From contig CAXBBW010000003.1 of assembly GCA_963974345.1 (NCBI GenBank), forward strand, positions 1-64,000: DNA of 64,000 nucleotides, in the 5' to 3' direction. The DNA is from RHLJ01 sp963974345. Its GTDB lineage: Bacteria > Bacteroidota > Rhodothermia > Balneolales > Balneolaceae. Below the pieces are notes generated by a model. The model saw only the letters and a list, made by a program, of their open reading frames with translations, had not been told where the DNA came from and searched no databases. The stretch's first letter is position 1; every line of letters begins with the position of its first letter. A program made the position numbers and the translations under genes. Positions 52,189-61,831 of the stretch are shown here, in pieces.

Positions 52189-52643
52189 TTTGCAAGGTTG
52201 GCTGGCCCTGTGTCATTGGATTGCCTTTTCATGGAGATAGGGAGAAGCCAACCCAAGATGTTTTAAGTCTTTGACTTAAAACTGTAAGTATAGCAAGTTT
52301 TAAACTTGCATTAAGGTTTAAGAATGAGTTAGCTGAATTAATAAACCCAGCCATTTAGCAATGTAAGTATGGAAACCTTCTAATTAATAACTTTCAAGTT
52401 ACAATCTTGAAAGTTCAGTGGTTTTTTATATCAATTTGTGAAATATGGAACTATAAACAAGACCGTGAGAGTCATTCCAAGACTCAAAGCCCCAAAAGAT
52501 GTTCCATTTCAAAAAGATGCTTTTTTTATTAGTTTTTCTTCATCATCATTCCCGTAATCTAAATTATTACTAATAAAAATTTTCGAATAATTATTATACT
52601 TTATAATAGTTGGATAAAAAACTATTACATAAATTATTGAATT
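52189..52643. repeat. Gene-free stretch with four perfect or near-perfect hairpins
   Basis: Hairpins: 52196-52253 (GGTTGGCT/AGCCAACC, continued by CCCT/AGGG), 52261-52281 (TTTTAAGTC/GACTTAAAA), 52293-52309 (GCAAGTTT/AAACTTGC) and 52389-52415 (AACTTTCAAG/CTTGAAAGTT). TGTAAGTAT occurs twice, at about 52284 and 52361, hinting at a repeating unit. The first may terminate the SUMF1 gene. The last 100 bases are the duplicated upstream region of the small protein gene. Confidence 0.65.
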
Positions 52644-52895
52644 GTGGACATAAAATTTGTTAAACGATCAGTTGTAAAAACTTCAAAGAAAAGGTCATCG
52701 AAATTTAGGCCCTTACTTGAAGGTATTGAAAAGTTGAAGCCCGGCGGTCAAGCTATTGAGGTTTCTTATTCTAGCGAGAAAGGGATGAACTCTATGCGAA
52801 CAGCGGTGTATCAATTTTGCAGACAAAAGAATTTTACAATAAAAAGCAGAAGAGACACAGTAAACAAGAAGATTTATTTCTATAGAGACAAATAG
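52644..52895 (+). CDS. Small basic protein of unknown function
   Basis: An 83-residue, Lys/Arg-rich protein with a GTG start at 52644; no earlier in-frame ATG fits. The N-terminal 20 residues are strongly basic (KRSVVKTSKKRSSKF), and the rest looks like a small alpha/beta domain (FRPLLEGIEKLKPGGQAIEV, then a helix and the TIKSRRDTVNKKIYFYRDK strands). The charge suggests nucleic-acid binding, which is inference. Evidence that it is a gene: a decayed copy at 50494 keeps the GTG start and the first codons. Confidence 0.55.
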   Translation: MDIKFVKRSVVKTSKKRSSKFRPLLEGIEKLKPGGQAIEVSYSSEKGMNSMRTAVYQFCRQKNFTIKSRRDTVNKKIYFYRDK

Positions 52896-52949
52896 GATTT
52901 TTCATTTCAAAAGCTTTCGGTACATTCTAGCTTATATTATTATTGAAAG

Positions 52950-54236
52950 ATGAAGAGTACCATGAATGTTGCCGAGAATGTAGTTCCAAAACGATTATCA
53001 AAAGAGCAGATATTAGCTCAGTTTAAAAAGACTAGATCTTTTTCTCACCACTTAGTAGAGCCATTAGAAGTAGAAGATTTTGTCATTCAACCGATGGAAA
53101 GTGCTAGTCCTACGAAGTGGCATTTGGCACATACCAGTTGGTTTTTCGAGACCTTTGTCCTGGGGAAATTTCAAGCAGATTTTGAAAGTCTACATCCCCA
53201 ATATGCCTACTTTTTTAATTCCTATTATCTCCAAACTGGAGTTCCATTTACACGTGCAAAAAGAGGCCTACTATCTCGACCTACTGTAAAAGAAGTGTTC
53301 GAATATCGTAAATACGTGAATGAACAAATGGAAGATTTTATACAGAATTGTTCGAAAGAGGTTTGGGCAGAAGCAGCATTTGTAGTAGAGATTGGTAATC
53401 ATCATGAGCAACAACATCAGGAGTTGATCCTCACAGATTTAAAATATCTGTTGGCTCAAAATCCTCTATTGCCAGTATATCGTGAGCAAGAAGTTACGCC
53501 GTCCAAAAATGTCGCTCCCTTAGAATGGATTGCTTTTGAAGAAAGGCTCGTGGAAATAGGTAACAAAGGAAATGAATTCACTTATGATAATGAACATCCG
53601 CACCATCGGACTTTTGTTCAGGATTTTGAACTCTCAGATCGCTTGATTACCAATGGGGAATATCTAGAGTTTATGGAAGCCGGTGGATATTCAACTTCTC
53701 CTTTCTGGTTGGATGAAGGATGGTCAACGGTTCAAAGAGAAGAGTGGAAAGCTCCTCTTTATTGGTTTAAGCGGGATGATGAATGGATGCAGTTTACATT
53801 ATCAGGTGCCCGACCCGTAGAACTGAATGAGCCCGTAACGCATATTAGCTATTTTGAAGCCGATGCTTTTGCAAGATGGAAAGGCTGTAGATTAGCAACA
53901 GAACAGGAGTGGGAACATGCTTGTGGGAGTTTAGAAATCGAAGGGAATTTTGTGGACGATGATCAATTTCATCCGATAGCCGCATCATCGCAAAAAGGTT
54001 TGAAGCAAATGTTTGGTGATGTTTGGGAATGGACGATGAGTAGCTACTCACCGTATCCAAATTATAAACCGTTACCTGGAGCTTTGGGCGAATACAACGG
54101 AAAATTTATGGCTAATCAATATGTGCTAAGAGGCGGATCTTGTGCAACCACTAAATCACACATCAGAAAAACATACCGAAATTTCTTCCCTGCTATGGCT
54201 CGTTGGCAGTTTACTGGAATTCGTTTAGCCCGTTAA
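52950..54236 (+). CDS. egtB: Ergothioneine biosynthesis sulfoxide synthase EgtB
   Basis: A 428-residue non-heme iron enzyme with a DinB-type helical domain (about 20-180) and a C-terminal FGE-like domain (about 190-428). Iron ligands are visible: His61 (LAHTSWF), and His152 and His156 in NHHEQQHQE. The FGE part has ITNGEYLEFMEAGGY, LATEQEWEHA, GDVWEWTMSSY and the end FTGIRLAR. EgtB joins trimethylhistidine (hercynine) and a thiol to form a sulfoxide. Whether the thiol is cysteine or gamma-glutamylcysteine cannot be decided; no egtA or egtC is adjacent. It precedes egtD by about 10 bases. Confidence 0.92.
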   Translation: MKSTMNVAENVVPKRLSKEQILAQFKKTRSFSHHLVEPLEVEDFVIQPMESASPTKWHLAHTSWFFETFVLGKFQADFESLHPQYAYFFNSYYLQTGVPFTRAKRGLLSRPTVKEVFEYRKYVNEQMEDFIQNCSKEVWAEAAFVVEIGNHHEQQHQELILTDLKYLLAQNPLLPVYREQEVTPSKNVAPLEWIAFEERLVEIGNKGNEFTYDNEHPHHRTFVQDFELSDRLITNGEYLEFMEAGGYSTSPFWLDEGWSTVQREEWKAPLYWFKRDDEWMQFTLSGARPVELNEPVTHISYFEADAFARWKGCRLATEQEWEHACGSLEIEGNFVDDDQFHPIAASSQKGLKQMFGDVWEWTMSSYSPYPNYKPLPGALGEYNGKFMANQYVLRGGSCATTKSHIRKTYRNFFPAMARWQFTGIRLAR

Positions 54237-54246
54237 AATAGATTTG

Positions 54247-55185
54247 ATGAAAGAAGCGATAAGCGTTCAAGAAACTATGTTACAAGAAGTACTTGAAGGG
54301 ATGAGTCTTACACAGAAATCTCTACCGAGTAAATATTTCTACGATGAATTAGGTTCCCAACTTTTTGACGAAATAACAGAACTACCAGAATATTATCCAA
54401 CCCGAACTGAGCGAAAAATTCTGGAAGAAAATGTAGAGGAAATGGCTTCTTATTTGGGAGATAAAGTTCTTCTGATTGAACCTGGTAGTGGAAGCAGCGA
54501 AAAAACAAAAATCCTGTTTTCAAATATGGATTCTATTTGTTGCTATATCCCAATTGATATCTCTGGGGAATACCTGGGGAAAGTGGCAGAAGGGTTAAGA
54601 AGCGAATTTCCGACAATTGATATTGAGCCTTTAACAGCAGACTATACTCGACCTTTTGATTTGCCGCAGATACATACAGAGGCTCGAAAAATTGTATTCT
54701 TTCCGGGTTCAACCATTGGAAATTTTAATAGAGAAATGGTACATCGTTTTTTTGAAGTTATTTCTAATATTTTGGACAAAGATGGCGGGATGCTTATCGG
54801 GGTAGATTTAAAGAAAGATATTGATGTGCTAGAAGCTGCGTATAACGATTCGAAAGGAATAACCACGGCATTCAATAAAAATATGTTACTCCATATAAAC
54901 CGAGAAATTGATTCCGACTTTAACCCAGATTTTTTCGATCACACCTCTGTTTGGGTAGATGACGATGGACGAATTGAAATGAGACTTATCGCAAATCGAA
55001 ATCACGTAGTTTATATAGATGGAGAGCAATTTACAATAAAAGAAGGGGAATACATTCACACCGAAAATTCACATAAATATTCGTTAGTAGAGTTCGATGA
55101 AATGGTTTCACCATGGTTTAATGTGGTGAAAGTTTGGACGGATGAAAGAAACTACTTTAGTGTTCAATATCTAGTGCCGATCTAA
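54247..55185 (+). CDS. egtD: L-histidine N-alpha-methyltransferase EgtD
   Basis: A 312-residue SAM-dependent methyltransferase that trimethylates histidine to hercynine. Seen: the N-terminal substrate region LPSKYFYDELGSQLFDEIT, the SAM loop LIEPGSGSSEKT, FFPGSTIGNF, and the C-terminal NSHKYSLVEF segment that contacts the substrate. ATG 54247 is preferred over the TTG directly before it. It follows egtB and ends in a terminator at 55191. The pair is enough to make hercynyl sulfoxide; the C-S lyase step (EgtE-like) must be elsewhere. Confidence 0.93.
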   Translation: MKEAISVQETMLQEVLEGMSLTQKSLPSKYFYDELGSQLFDEITELPEYYPTRTERKILEENVEEMASYLGDKVLLIEPGSGSSEKTKILFSNMDSICCYIPIDISGEYLGKVAEGLRSEFPTIDIEPLTADYTRPFDLPQIHTEARKIVFFPGSTIGNFNREMVHRFFEVISNILDKDGGMLIGVDLKKDIDVLEAAYNDSKGITTAFNKNMLLHINREIDSDFNPDFFDHTSVWVDDDGRIEMRLIANRNHVVYIDGEQFTIKEGEYIHTENSHKYSLVEFDEMVSPWFNVVKVWTDERNYFSVQYLVPI

Positions 55186-55190
55186 CAATA

Positions 55191-55220
55191 ATACCCTAAA
55201 CAGGGTATCGTTTATTTTCC
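55191..55220 (+). terminator. Terminator after egtD
   Basis: ATACCCT (55191-55197) and AGGGTAT (55202-55208) form a 7-bp stem with loop AAAC, followed by a T-rich run. Confidence 0.7.
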
Positions 55221-55278
55221 AAAAAAACCTGTTTTTATAATCTATTGTCCTTGAGAAATAACAACTAAAAATAGGTTT

Positions 55279-58200
55279 ATGAAATTCGGTACAGATTTTA
55301 AGCAGTTAGAAAAAATCTTTCTAGGGGTATTTATTTTTACCCTTGGTCTAATAATAAATGTTAACGGTCAAGTAGTAACGGGAGTTGATACACTTAGTAA
55401 AGTGTCTGGAGTATGGGAGTATTATGACTTCACCTCCTCAAAAGCTTTTACAATTGCAGATACTGCAACGTATACTCCAGATATTTGGGGAAGTAGTAAT
55501 GAGGGCGTTAACTTCGGGAAAGAATACTCTTCATTTATTCCTGGAAAGAGACTTTACCTTTTAGGAACAGGAAATATTGATACGGTTAAATCAGTTCCAA
55601 CTTGGACGGATGCCGCACCTTGGGTAGATACCAGTTGGGATTTTACAAATGGAACACAAGGATCGCCTATTTCAGTAGGACAGCTGTGGGCAGTGTACAC
55701 GAGTGAAGGCTTGTATGCCGTAATGCAGATAGATGAGTTACCTGGTGGAAGTTCCGGGGATAGCTTCGTTTTTAAGTTTAAATATATGAGTGAGGGAGGG
55801 ACTACTCTTGTAGAAACTAATTTGAATGAAAATGAACAGATGGCTGAGATTCAAATTAGTGATGTAAGTACTGAAACAGGTTTTACATTTTCTAGTGTTG
55901 ATGCTAGTTCAAAAACTTCGGCAACCGATACCTATCAAGTAACGGGTGTAAATCTTGAAGGCGATATCGAAGTAGAAAGTATTGCACTTGTAGGCACTCA
56001 TCCAGGATTTGATCTTTCAATTACTGGATCAAGTTTTAGTGGTACTGTTACTATACCGATGGCAGATGCTACTAATAAAGAGGTAACAGTTAGAGCTATT
56101 GTTCCTGCAAATAATGGGAGAACGTACAACGGAAAAATTACTCATACTACTACAAATGGTGAAGTAGTAGAAGTTCCAGTTTCTGTCACAGAGCTTTATC
56201 AAGATGCAAGTATCACCATTTCAGAACCTATCGACGGAAGTACTAAAACTATTGGATCAGATATTACTTTCGATTGGTCTGTATCAAACTTGGTTAACGA
56301 ACAATTAACTCTTGAGTATAGTCTAGACGAGACAAATTGGGCTGATATTACTACGAAACTTAGTGGTTTAGGAACTTATGTTTTCAATACAGAGGGATTA
56401 TCAGCAGGGTCATATTATCTGCGAATTTCTGCAAAAAATTTACCTACACCCATCTCATCTAATACAGTGAGTGTAACGCTTGAAGAAGTACCAGCAGGAG
56501 AGATGATCTCAGGTTCAACAACAAGTACAAGCGGAACTGGTTTTGATTTTTCGAGAGAAGAAACCGCAGATAACAACGACGCTGGTGATTACCAACTCGA
56601 TTTTGCTTTTGTAAATAACGAAGGAGTAAATTTCGGAAATGAAGGAAGTACTTCATTAAACGGAACGGGAAGAAGATTTTTACTTCTCGGAACTGGTAAT
56701 ATTGATACGGTAAAGACGGTTCCGGTAAGAACAGATGCTGCACCATGGGTAACCGTTTCCTATGATTTTGCTGATGGTACTCAAGGACAACCTATTTCAG
56801 TAGGTCAACTTTGGGGTGTTTTCACACGAGAAGGGCACTATGCCGTAATGGAAATAACAGCACTTCCAGGCGGTAACTTTGGAAGTTCTTTTGACTTTAA
56901 ATATAAGTATCAGCCAAATGGAACTCGATTTTTTGAAGGAGGTAATGTTGTAGAAGAGACATTATTTATTTCAACAAATGGTGGTGTAGACCAAACAGTT
57001 ACTATAAATACTACCTTATCAGAAAATTTAGTTGCTGCTGTAAGAGATGAATCTGATACTGGAGTAAGTGGTAAAACGGTATTGTTTAGGTTTCTAGAAG
57101 TACCAGAAGGAGCTACAGGTTTTGGAGGACTAATTTCTTCTGTTGTATCCGATATTAATGGAAATGCTGAAACAGGAGCAACCGTTGGAAATGTTCCTGG
57201 AAATTATGTAGTGAAAGCAAGTCTTCAGTCAGATACTACCGAATTTGTAACCTTTACAATTAATGTAGAAGAACCTTCGGGTCCTCAACCAACTACGCTC
57301 GTTATAGCGGGTGGGCAAAATCAAATAACGTTACTAGGAGATACAATAGCTACCTCACTAGAGATTGTAGTGATTGATGATATCGGCGAACCAATGAATG
57401 GAATCACCGTTACTTTTGAAGAAATGGGGATTCCTGACGGCGCAGTTTCTGGAAAGTTTTTCACTCCAGATGGAATAAATATTAATAAAGCTGCCACGTT
57501 TAATAATCGAGCTTATATGGATTATTCACTTGGTGATACACCAGGGGATTATTTAATAAAAGCATTTCTTGCAGATTATCCTTCAGTAGATTCTGTTGTT
57601 TTTACAATTTCTGGGGAATTATTAAAGTCACCAGCAGGGCAACCAGCTTCTGGTCCTGGAGTAGTTACATTGTATTTGATTGCAGCTAAAGGTGCGGTAT
57701 CCTATAATATTTATCGATCTCAAGGAGATGATAATCCTGCATCTGCATCTTTTCTCGTTTCAACAACAGATCTAATTTATGAAGATAAGGCTGTAACTCC
57801 TGGTGAAACGTATTTTTACTGGCTTAAATCAGTTGATCGATTTGGGAATGAAAGTGAAACAGCATTTGGTCCTTTAACGGTTACTCCTACTGAGGTACCA
57901 GATAAAATTTCAGGTACAGCAACTGTAATAATAGATGAGGGGTGGCAATATTTCGATTTTTCAACTCAAAGTGTTTCCAATCAAGAACAAAACGGTAGCT
58001 TTATCGCTGATTTTAGAGGAACCAGCAATGAGGGTGTGAATTTTGGAAGAGAAGGAGCCACAACTATCGAAGGAAATAGAATAATTTTACTTTCGGGAGA
58101 TGGATTATCAAGCGTTGTTGAGATTCCAGTTTGGACTAACGAGGCTCCATGGATTGGAACTTCATGGGAGTGGCCAAATGGAACCAGTGGTCAACCTATT

Positions 58201-60978
58201 TCAGTGGGTCAACTTTGGGGTGTTTATACCAGTGAAGGTCATTATGCAGCTATGGAGATTACGGAAGTTCCAGAAGCATTTGGTTCAAGCTTTTCTTTTA
58301 ACTACATATATCAACCTGATGGAACTAATATATTTGGTGAAGTAGTCCCATTAAATCCAGACTCATTACTTATTGTTTCTGGAAACAATCAAACTGGAAA
58401 TCCTAATACAACTTTGTCGCAGCCATTAATGGTTCAAGTAGTGGATGAAAGCGGAACACCCGTTGAAGGAGTTACGGTAAACTTCAACATCACTAAACTC
58501 CCAATTGGAGCAATGGGTGGAGGTTTAAGTGCGAGTTCGGCAATCACAACAACTGAAGGTGTAGCGCGAGTAACTCTTACATTAAGCGACAAACTAGGTG
58601 ACTACGAAGTTACTGCTACAGTAGAAAGTCTAGACCCAGTAATATTTACTGCCTTGGCTATTGAAACTCCAGCACCTGATCCAGTAACAATGTTAGAAAT
58701 TCGCGATGGATTTAGCTCAAATTCATTAATTCCGCAATGGAATCAATCTAAAAGCGATAATTTTTTAATGTATCGGTTATATATGAAAAACTCCGATGGT
58801 GATTTCATGAAAATTGATTCTACCAGAGTTGGTGCTAGTTTCCGACAAGACACAAGTAAAGTTGTAAATGGATTAACTGATCTTCAAGAATATACATTCG
58901 CTGTTTCTGTTGTAAACTCAGACTTAAAGGAAAGCGTACTTTCTAATAGTTTGACAAGTTTCCCTAAACCAATTCCTGATGCTCCCCAGAATTTTATGGC
59001 AGTAGCAGGCGATGGCGCAGTGCAATTATCTTGGAGTCCAGTCGATACCATGTTCTTTGATTACTATGAGCTGTTTGTTAGAGAAAAAGCAGGGTTTTTA
59101 GTCTCACAAGATACGTTATTCAATGCCTTGGATTCTAGTTTTGTGGTTGGGAATTTGAGTAATGAAATTGAATATACTTTTGTTCTAAATGCCGTAAATA
59201 TTTATGGTAAAGGAGGAGAGTCCGTTTTTGCTGATGCAGCACCAGGCTCTACTTTTGAAGAAGAAACAACCACTTTGCCAAGTCTTATAAATGGAACTTC
59301 AATTTGGGCAGATGTAGAGAATGATGGCGATTTAGATTTTTTAATCACTGGACAAGTTGATGAGAATTCAGAACCAGAATCATACCTATTTTTAAATGAT
59401 GGCACTGGAAATTTCATCGATTCACAAAATGATATTATTGGAGTGATAAATAGTAGTGGTTATTGGTACGATATTGACCAAAACGGATATATTGATCTTA
59501 TAATAAGCGGTGAAAATTCCGATGGAGCGGTAACTAAAGTATATCTAAACGAGGAAGGTTCACTTACTGATGCAGGCTTTACACTACCTGGTTTAGGAGA
59601 TGGTATGGTTGCCCCGGGAGACTTTGATAGTGATGGAGATTTAGATTTCTTAATAGCTGGAGATGCTGGTAATGGACCACAAACCTTATTGATAGAAAAT
59701 ACCGGGAATGGTACGTTTGTGCCTGTTGAGTTTCCATTTATTGGATTTACAAAAGCAGCGTCAGCTTGGGGAGATTACAATAGTGATGGTCGACTAGACT
59801 TTTTAATTTCAGGAGAAACTACCGATGGTTTTATCACTTCAATCCTGTATAGAAATAGTGGAAATAGAACTTTTGTAGCTTCGGAAGCAAGTCTACAAGG
59901 TGTTATAAATGGTACTGTTTCTTTAACTGATTTAGATCTTGATGGAGATTTAGATGTTATAGTAACTGGATTTACTAATGTTGAGCAAACAGCCTCATTT
60001 ACTGGGTTGTATACGAATACAGGAATTGATTTTGATTTGTTTTACTCAGCCACAAATCCACCAAGTAAAGTAGTTGCAATAGCAAGTAAGAAGAAAAAAC
60101 TTGTGGTTGGAGATTATGATAATGATGGCGATCCCGACATGTTAATTAGTGCGGTAGGTCAAGCAAGTATCCTAAAAAATAATAGAGGAACGATCGAAGA
60201 ACAGACATTGAATGTTGGAACAAATGGTACTGTTACGTGGGCAGATTATGATGGCGATGGTGATCTCGACATTATCGCGACTGGAAGTGGTTCTGAAGGT
60301 TCAAGCTCAAAAATAATCAAGAATACTACTCAAATTAGAAATACCGCACCAAGTATACCTAGTCAAGTTTTTGTGGAAGTTAGATCTGATTCGGTACTTT
60401 TGAGATGGTCACCTTCTACTGATTTGCAAACTCCTTCAACTTCACTTACATATAATGTAAGAATCGGAACTACACCAGGAGGTTCTGAAATACTTTCTTC
60501 AAACGCTGATTTAGCGACTGGAAAACTAAGAACTCAAAGAAATGGTAATGCTGGTTATAAAGTGGAGTTTCTATTACAAAACTTGCCAAATGGCATGTAC
60601 TATTGGCAAGTACAGGCAATAGATAATGGCTTCATGAGCTCAATGTTTACAGAAGAAACAATGTTTGAGGTTTTAAATAGTGCAGTAGCTAACGAAATAT
60701 CGAATGAGTTACCGAAAGAGTTCACGTTAAATCAAAATTATCCAAATCCATTCAACCCGAGTACAAATATTGAATATTCTACTCCGAAATCTGGGTTAGT
60801 ACGATTGCAAATTTTTGATATCACAGGACGATTAATTAGTTCATTAGTAAATGAAACTAAACAAGCCGGAACTTATCAAGTAACATTCGATGCTGGTAAT
60901 CTTGCCAGTGGATTATATATATACAGATTGCAGGTTGCGAATATTGTAATAACTAAAAAAATGACCCTAGTTAAATAA
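55279..60978 (+). CDS. Giant modular secreted protein (three lobes, Ig/Fn3, VCBS-type repeats, type IX sorting domain)
   Basis: A 1899-residue secreted protein with a signal peptide (about 1-31). Three copies of an approximately 100-residue module lie at about 75-170, 448-555 and 918-1021; each opens with EGVNFG and contains VGQLWxVxTxEGxYAxM. Between them are Big_1/Ig-like domains (about 565-665, 675-785, 1030-1135) and Fn3-like domains (about 790-880, 1140-1345). Seven Asp-rich VCBS/FG-GAP repeats (for example DFDSDGDLDFLIAG) span 1343-1670 and probably bind calcium. The tail (about 1808-1899) has NYPNPFNPSTNIEY, a sorting signal. It is probably an adhesin or surface scaffold; no catalytic motif is seen. 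Confidence 0.85.
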   Translation: MKFGTDFKQLEKIFLGVFIFTLGLIINVNGQVVTGVDTLSKVSGVWEYYDFTSSKAFTIADTATYTPDIWGSSNEGVNFGKEYSSFIPGKRLYLLGTGNIDTVKSVPTWTDAAPWVDTSWDFTNGTQGSPISVGQLWAVYTSEGLYAVMQIDELPGGSSGDSFVFKFKYMSEGGTTLVETNLNENEQMAEIQISDVSTETGFTFSSVDASSKTSATDTYQVTGVNLEGDIEVESIALVGTHPGFDLSITGSSFSGTVTIPMADATNKEVTVRAIVPANNGRTYNGKITHTTTNGEVVEVPVSVTELYQDASITISEPIDGSTKTIGSDITFDWSVSNLVNEQLTLEYSLDETNWADITTKLSGLGTYVFNTEGLSAGSYYLRISAKNLPTPISSNTVSVTLEEVPAGEMISGSTTSTSGTGFDFSREETADNNDAGDYQLDFAFVNNEGVNFGNEGSTSLNGTGRRFLLLGTGNIDTVKTVPVRTDAAPWVTVSYDFADGTQGQPISVGQLWGVFTREGHYAVMEITALPGGNFGSSFDFKYKYQPNGTRFFEGGNVVEETLFISTNGGVDQTVTINTTLSENLVAAVRDESDTGVSGKTVLFRFLEVPEGATGFGGLISSVVSDINGNAETGATVGNVPGNYVVKASLQSDTTEFVTFTINVEEPSGPQPTTLVIAGGQNQITLLGDTIATSLEIVVIDDIGEPMNGITVTFEEMGIPDGAVSGKFFTPDGININKAATFNNRAYMDYSLGDTPGDYLIKAFLADYPSVDSVVFTISGELLKSPAGQPASGPGVVTLYLIAAKGAVSYNIYRSQGDDNPASASFLVSTTDLIYEDKAVTPGETYFYWLKSVDRFGNESETAFGPLTVTPTEVPDKISGTATVIIDEGWQYFDFSTQSVSNQEQNGSFIADFRGTSNEGVNFGREGATTIEGNRIILLSGDGLSSVVEIPVWTNEAPWIGTSWEWPNGTSGQPISVGQLWGVYTSEGHYAAMEITEVPEAFGSSFSFNYIYQPDGTNIFGEVVPLNPDSLLIVSGNNQTGNPNTTLSQPLMVQVVDESGTPVEGVTVNFNITKLPIGAMGGGLSASSAITTTEGVARVTLTLSDKLGDYEVTATVESLDPVIFTALAIETPAPDPVTMLEIRDGFSSNSLIPQWNQSKSDNFLMYRLYMKNSDGDFMKIDSTRVGASFRQDTSKVVNGLTDLQEYTFAVSVVNSDLKESVLSNSLTSFPKPIPDAPQNFMAVAGDGAVQLSWSPVDTMFFDYYELFVREKAGFLVSQDTLFNALDSSFVVGNLSNEIEYTFVLNAVNIYGKGGESVFADAAPGSTFEEETTTLPSLINGTSIWADVENDGDLDFLITGQVDENSEPESYLFLNDGTGNFIDSQNDIIGVINSSGYWYDIDQNGYIDLIISGENSDGAVTKVYLNEEGSLTDAGFTLPGLGDGMVAPGDFDSDGDLDFLIAGDAGNGPQTLLIENTGNGTFVPVEFPFIGFTKAASAWGDYNSDGRLDFLISGETTDGFITSILYRNSGNRTFVASEASLQGVINGTVSLTDLDLDGDLDVIVTGFTNVEQTASFTGLYTNTGIDFDLFYSATNPPSKVVAIASKKKKLVVGDYDNDGDPDMLISAVGQASILKNNRGTIEEQTLNVGTNGTVTWADYDGDGDLDIIATGSGSEGSSSKIIKNTTQIRNTAPSIPSQVFVEVRSDSVLLRWSPSTDLQTPSTSLTYNVRIGTTPGGSEILSSNADLATGKLRTQRNGNAGYKVEFLLQNLPNGMYYWQVQAIDNGFMSSMFTEETMFEVLNSAVANEISNELPKEFTLNQNYPNPFNPSTNIEYSTPKSGLVRLQIFDITGRLISSLVNETKQAGTYQVTFDAGNLASGLYIYRLQVANIVITKKMTLVK

Positions 60979-61012
60979 TGAGGGAGAAGAGGTAAAAACT
61001 TTTCACGTATTT

Positions 61013-61048
61013 AAGACCTTGATCATAAATAGATCAGGGTCTTTTTTT
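61013..61048. terminator. Bidirectional terminator
   Basis: AAGACCTTGATC pairs with GATCAGGGTCTT across a 7-base loop, followed by T-runs on the plus strand. It separates the giant gene from the converging plsC gene. Confidence 0.8.
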
Positions 61049-61790
61049 ATATAGTTACCCCTGCCCAATCTAGATACATTCCTCTTACTTCTTTTATATG
61101 ATCTTCAATGGTTTCTATTTTCCAATCAGAGGTATCAATTGCAGGATGAATATGAGCTTTAATGTCTCCTGATTTTGCAAAAAGTGATCCTCCCAAACTA
61201 AGTTGGTCGTTCCCACTAAAATAGATTGGAACAATAGGGTAACCAAGATCTATAGCCATTCTAAAAGCACCTTTTTTAAATGGACCAATAACACCTTTAT
61301 GTTTTCGTGAACCTTCTGGTGCTAATACAAGACTTAGCTTATGTTTCTTTAAACGTTCATATGCTTTTAGGAGCGTAGCAATTGCTTTCTGGCTATTTTG
61401 TCGTTTTATAAAAACCTGACCAGTTAATCTCCCGATAATGAAAAAGAAAGGCAAATATTGGAGTTCCCATTTTATTACAATCCGAAATTTTTCTAACCCA
61501 AGAGCTAAAAAAGCAGGAATATCCAAAGTAGAAGAATGATTAAAGATATAGATAACAGGAGTAGATTTATTCACTCTATGATCTATCAGCTTGAATTTGA
61601 TTCCCAAGACAAAAAATACAGGATAAGACATATAACGAGGAAAAGTCTTTACAACCCAGTTAGTAGCAATTCCCGCAGTTAAGATTATAACTAAGGTAAT
61701 GAGTATCGAAGAAACAGATAAAATGACCACAAAAAGGATCATTGCCAAGACACTACGAACGTATTCAATAAATGTAAGAGAAGTAACCAT
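61047..61790 (-). CDS. plsC: 1-acyl-sn-glycerol-3-phosphate acyltransferase
   Basis: A 247-residue membrane-bound acyltransferase. Two hydrophobic segments occupy about 10-70. The HxxxxD motif is NHSSTLD (His85, Asp90), and the LAPEGSRK block (about 156-163) binds glycerol phosphate. It adds the second acyl chain in phospholipid synthesis. The length is typical. It is last of a minus-strand set after yraN and a regulator, separated from yraN by 41 bases. Confidence 0.9.
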   Translation of the reverse strand: MVTSLTFIEYVRSVLAMILFVVILSVSSILITLVIILTAGIATNWVVKTFPRYMSYPVFFVLGIKFKLIDHRVNKSTPVIYIFNHSSTLDIPAFLALGLEKFRIVIKWELQYLPFFFIIGRLTGQVFIKRQNSQKAIATLLKAYERLKKHKLSLVLAPEGSRKHKGVIGPFKKGAFRMAIDLGYPIVPIYFSGNDQLSLGGSLFAKSGDIKAHIHPAIDTSDWKIETIEDHIKEVRGMYLDWAGVTI

Positions 61791-61831
61791 CAGCTGAAAG
61801 TCTACAATCCTAAAATCAATTGCTAAGAAAA

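Noticed and set aside
50273..52643. tRNA-Val as an integration site of a genomic island
   Set aside because: No integrase, no direct repeat of the tRNA 3' end and no phage or conjugation gene is seen; the duplicated segment alone is not enough.
50734..54236. SUMF1 protein and EgtB as recent duplicates of each other
   Set aside because: They share only the FGE-type fold motifs (EAQWEYA versus EQEWEHA, GGNVWEW versus GDVWEW). Domain layout and overall sequence differ, and EgtB has an extra DinB part.
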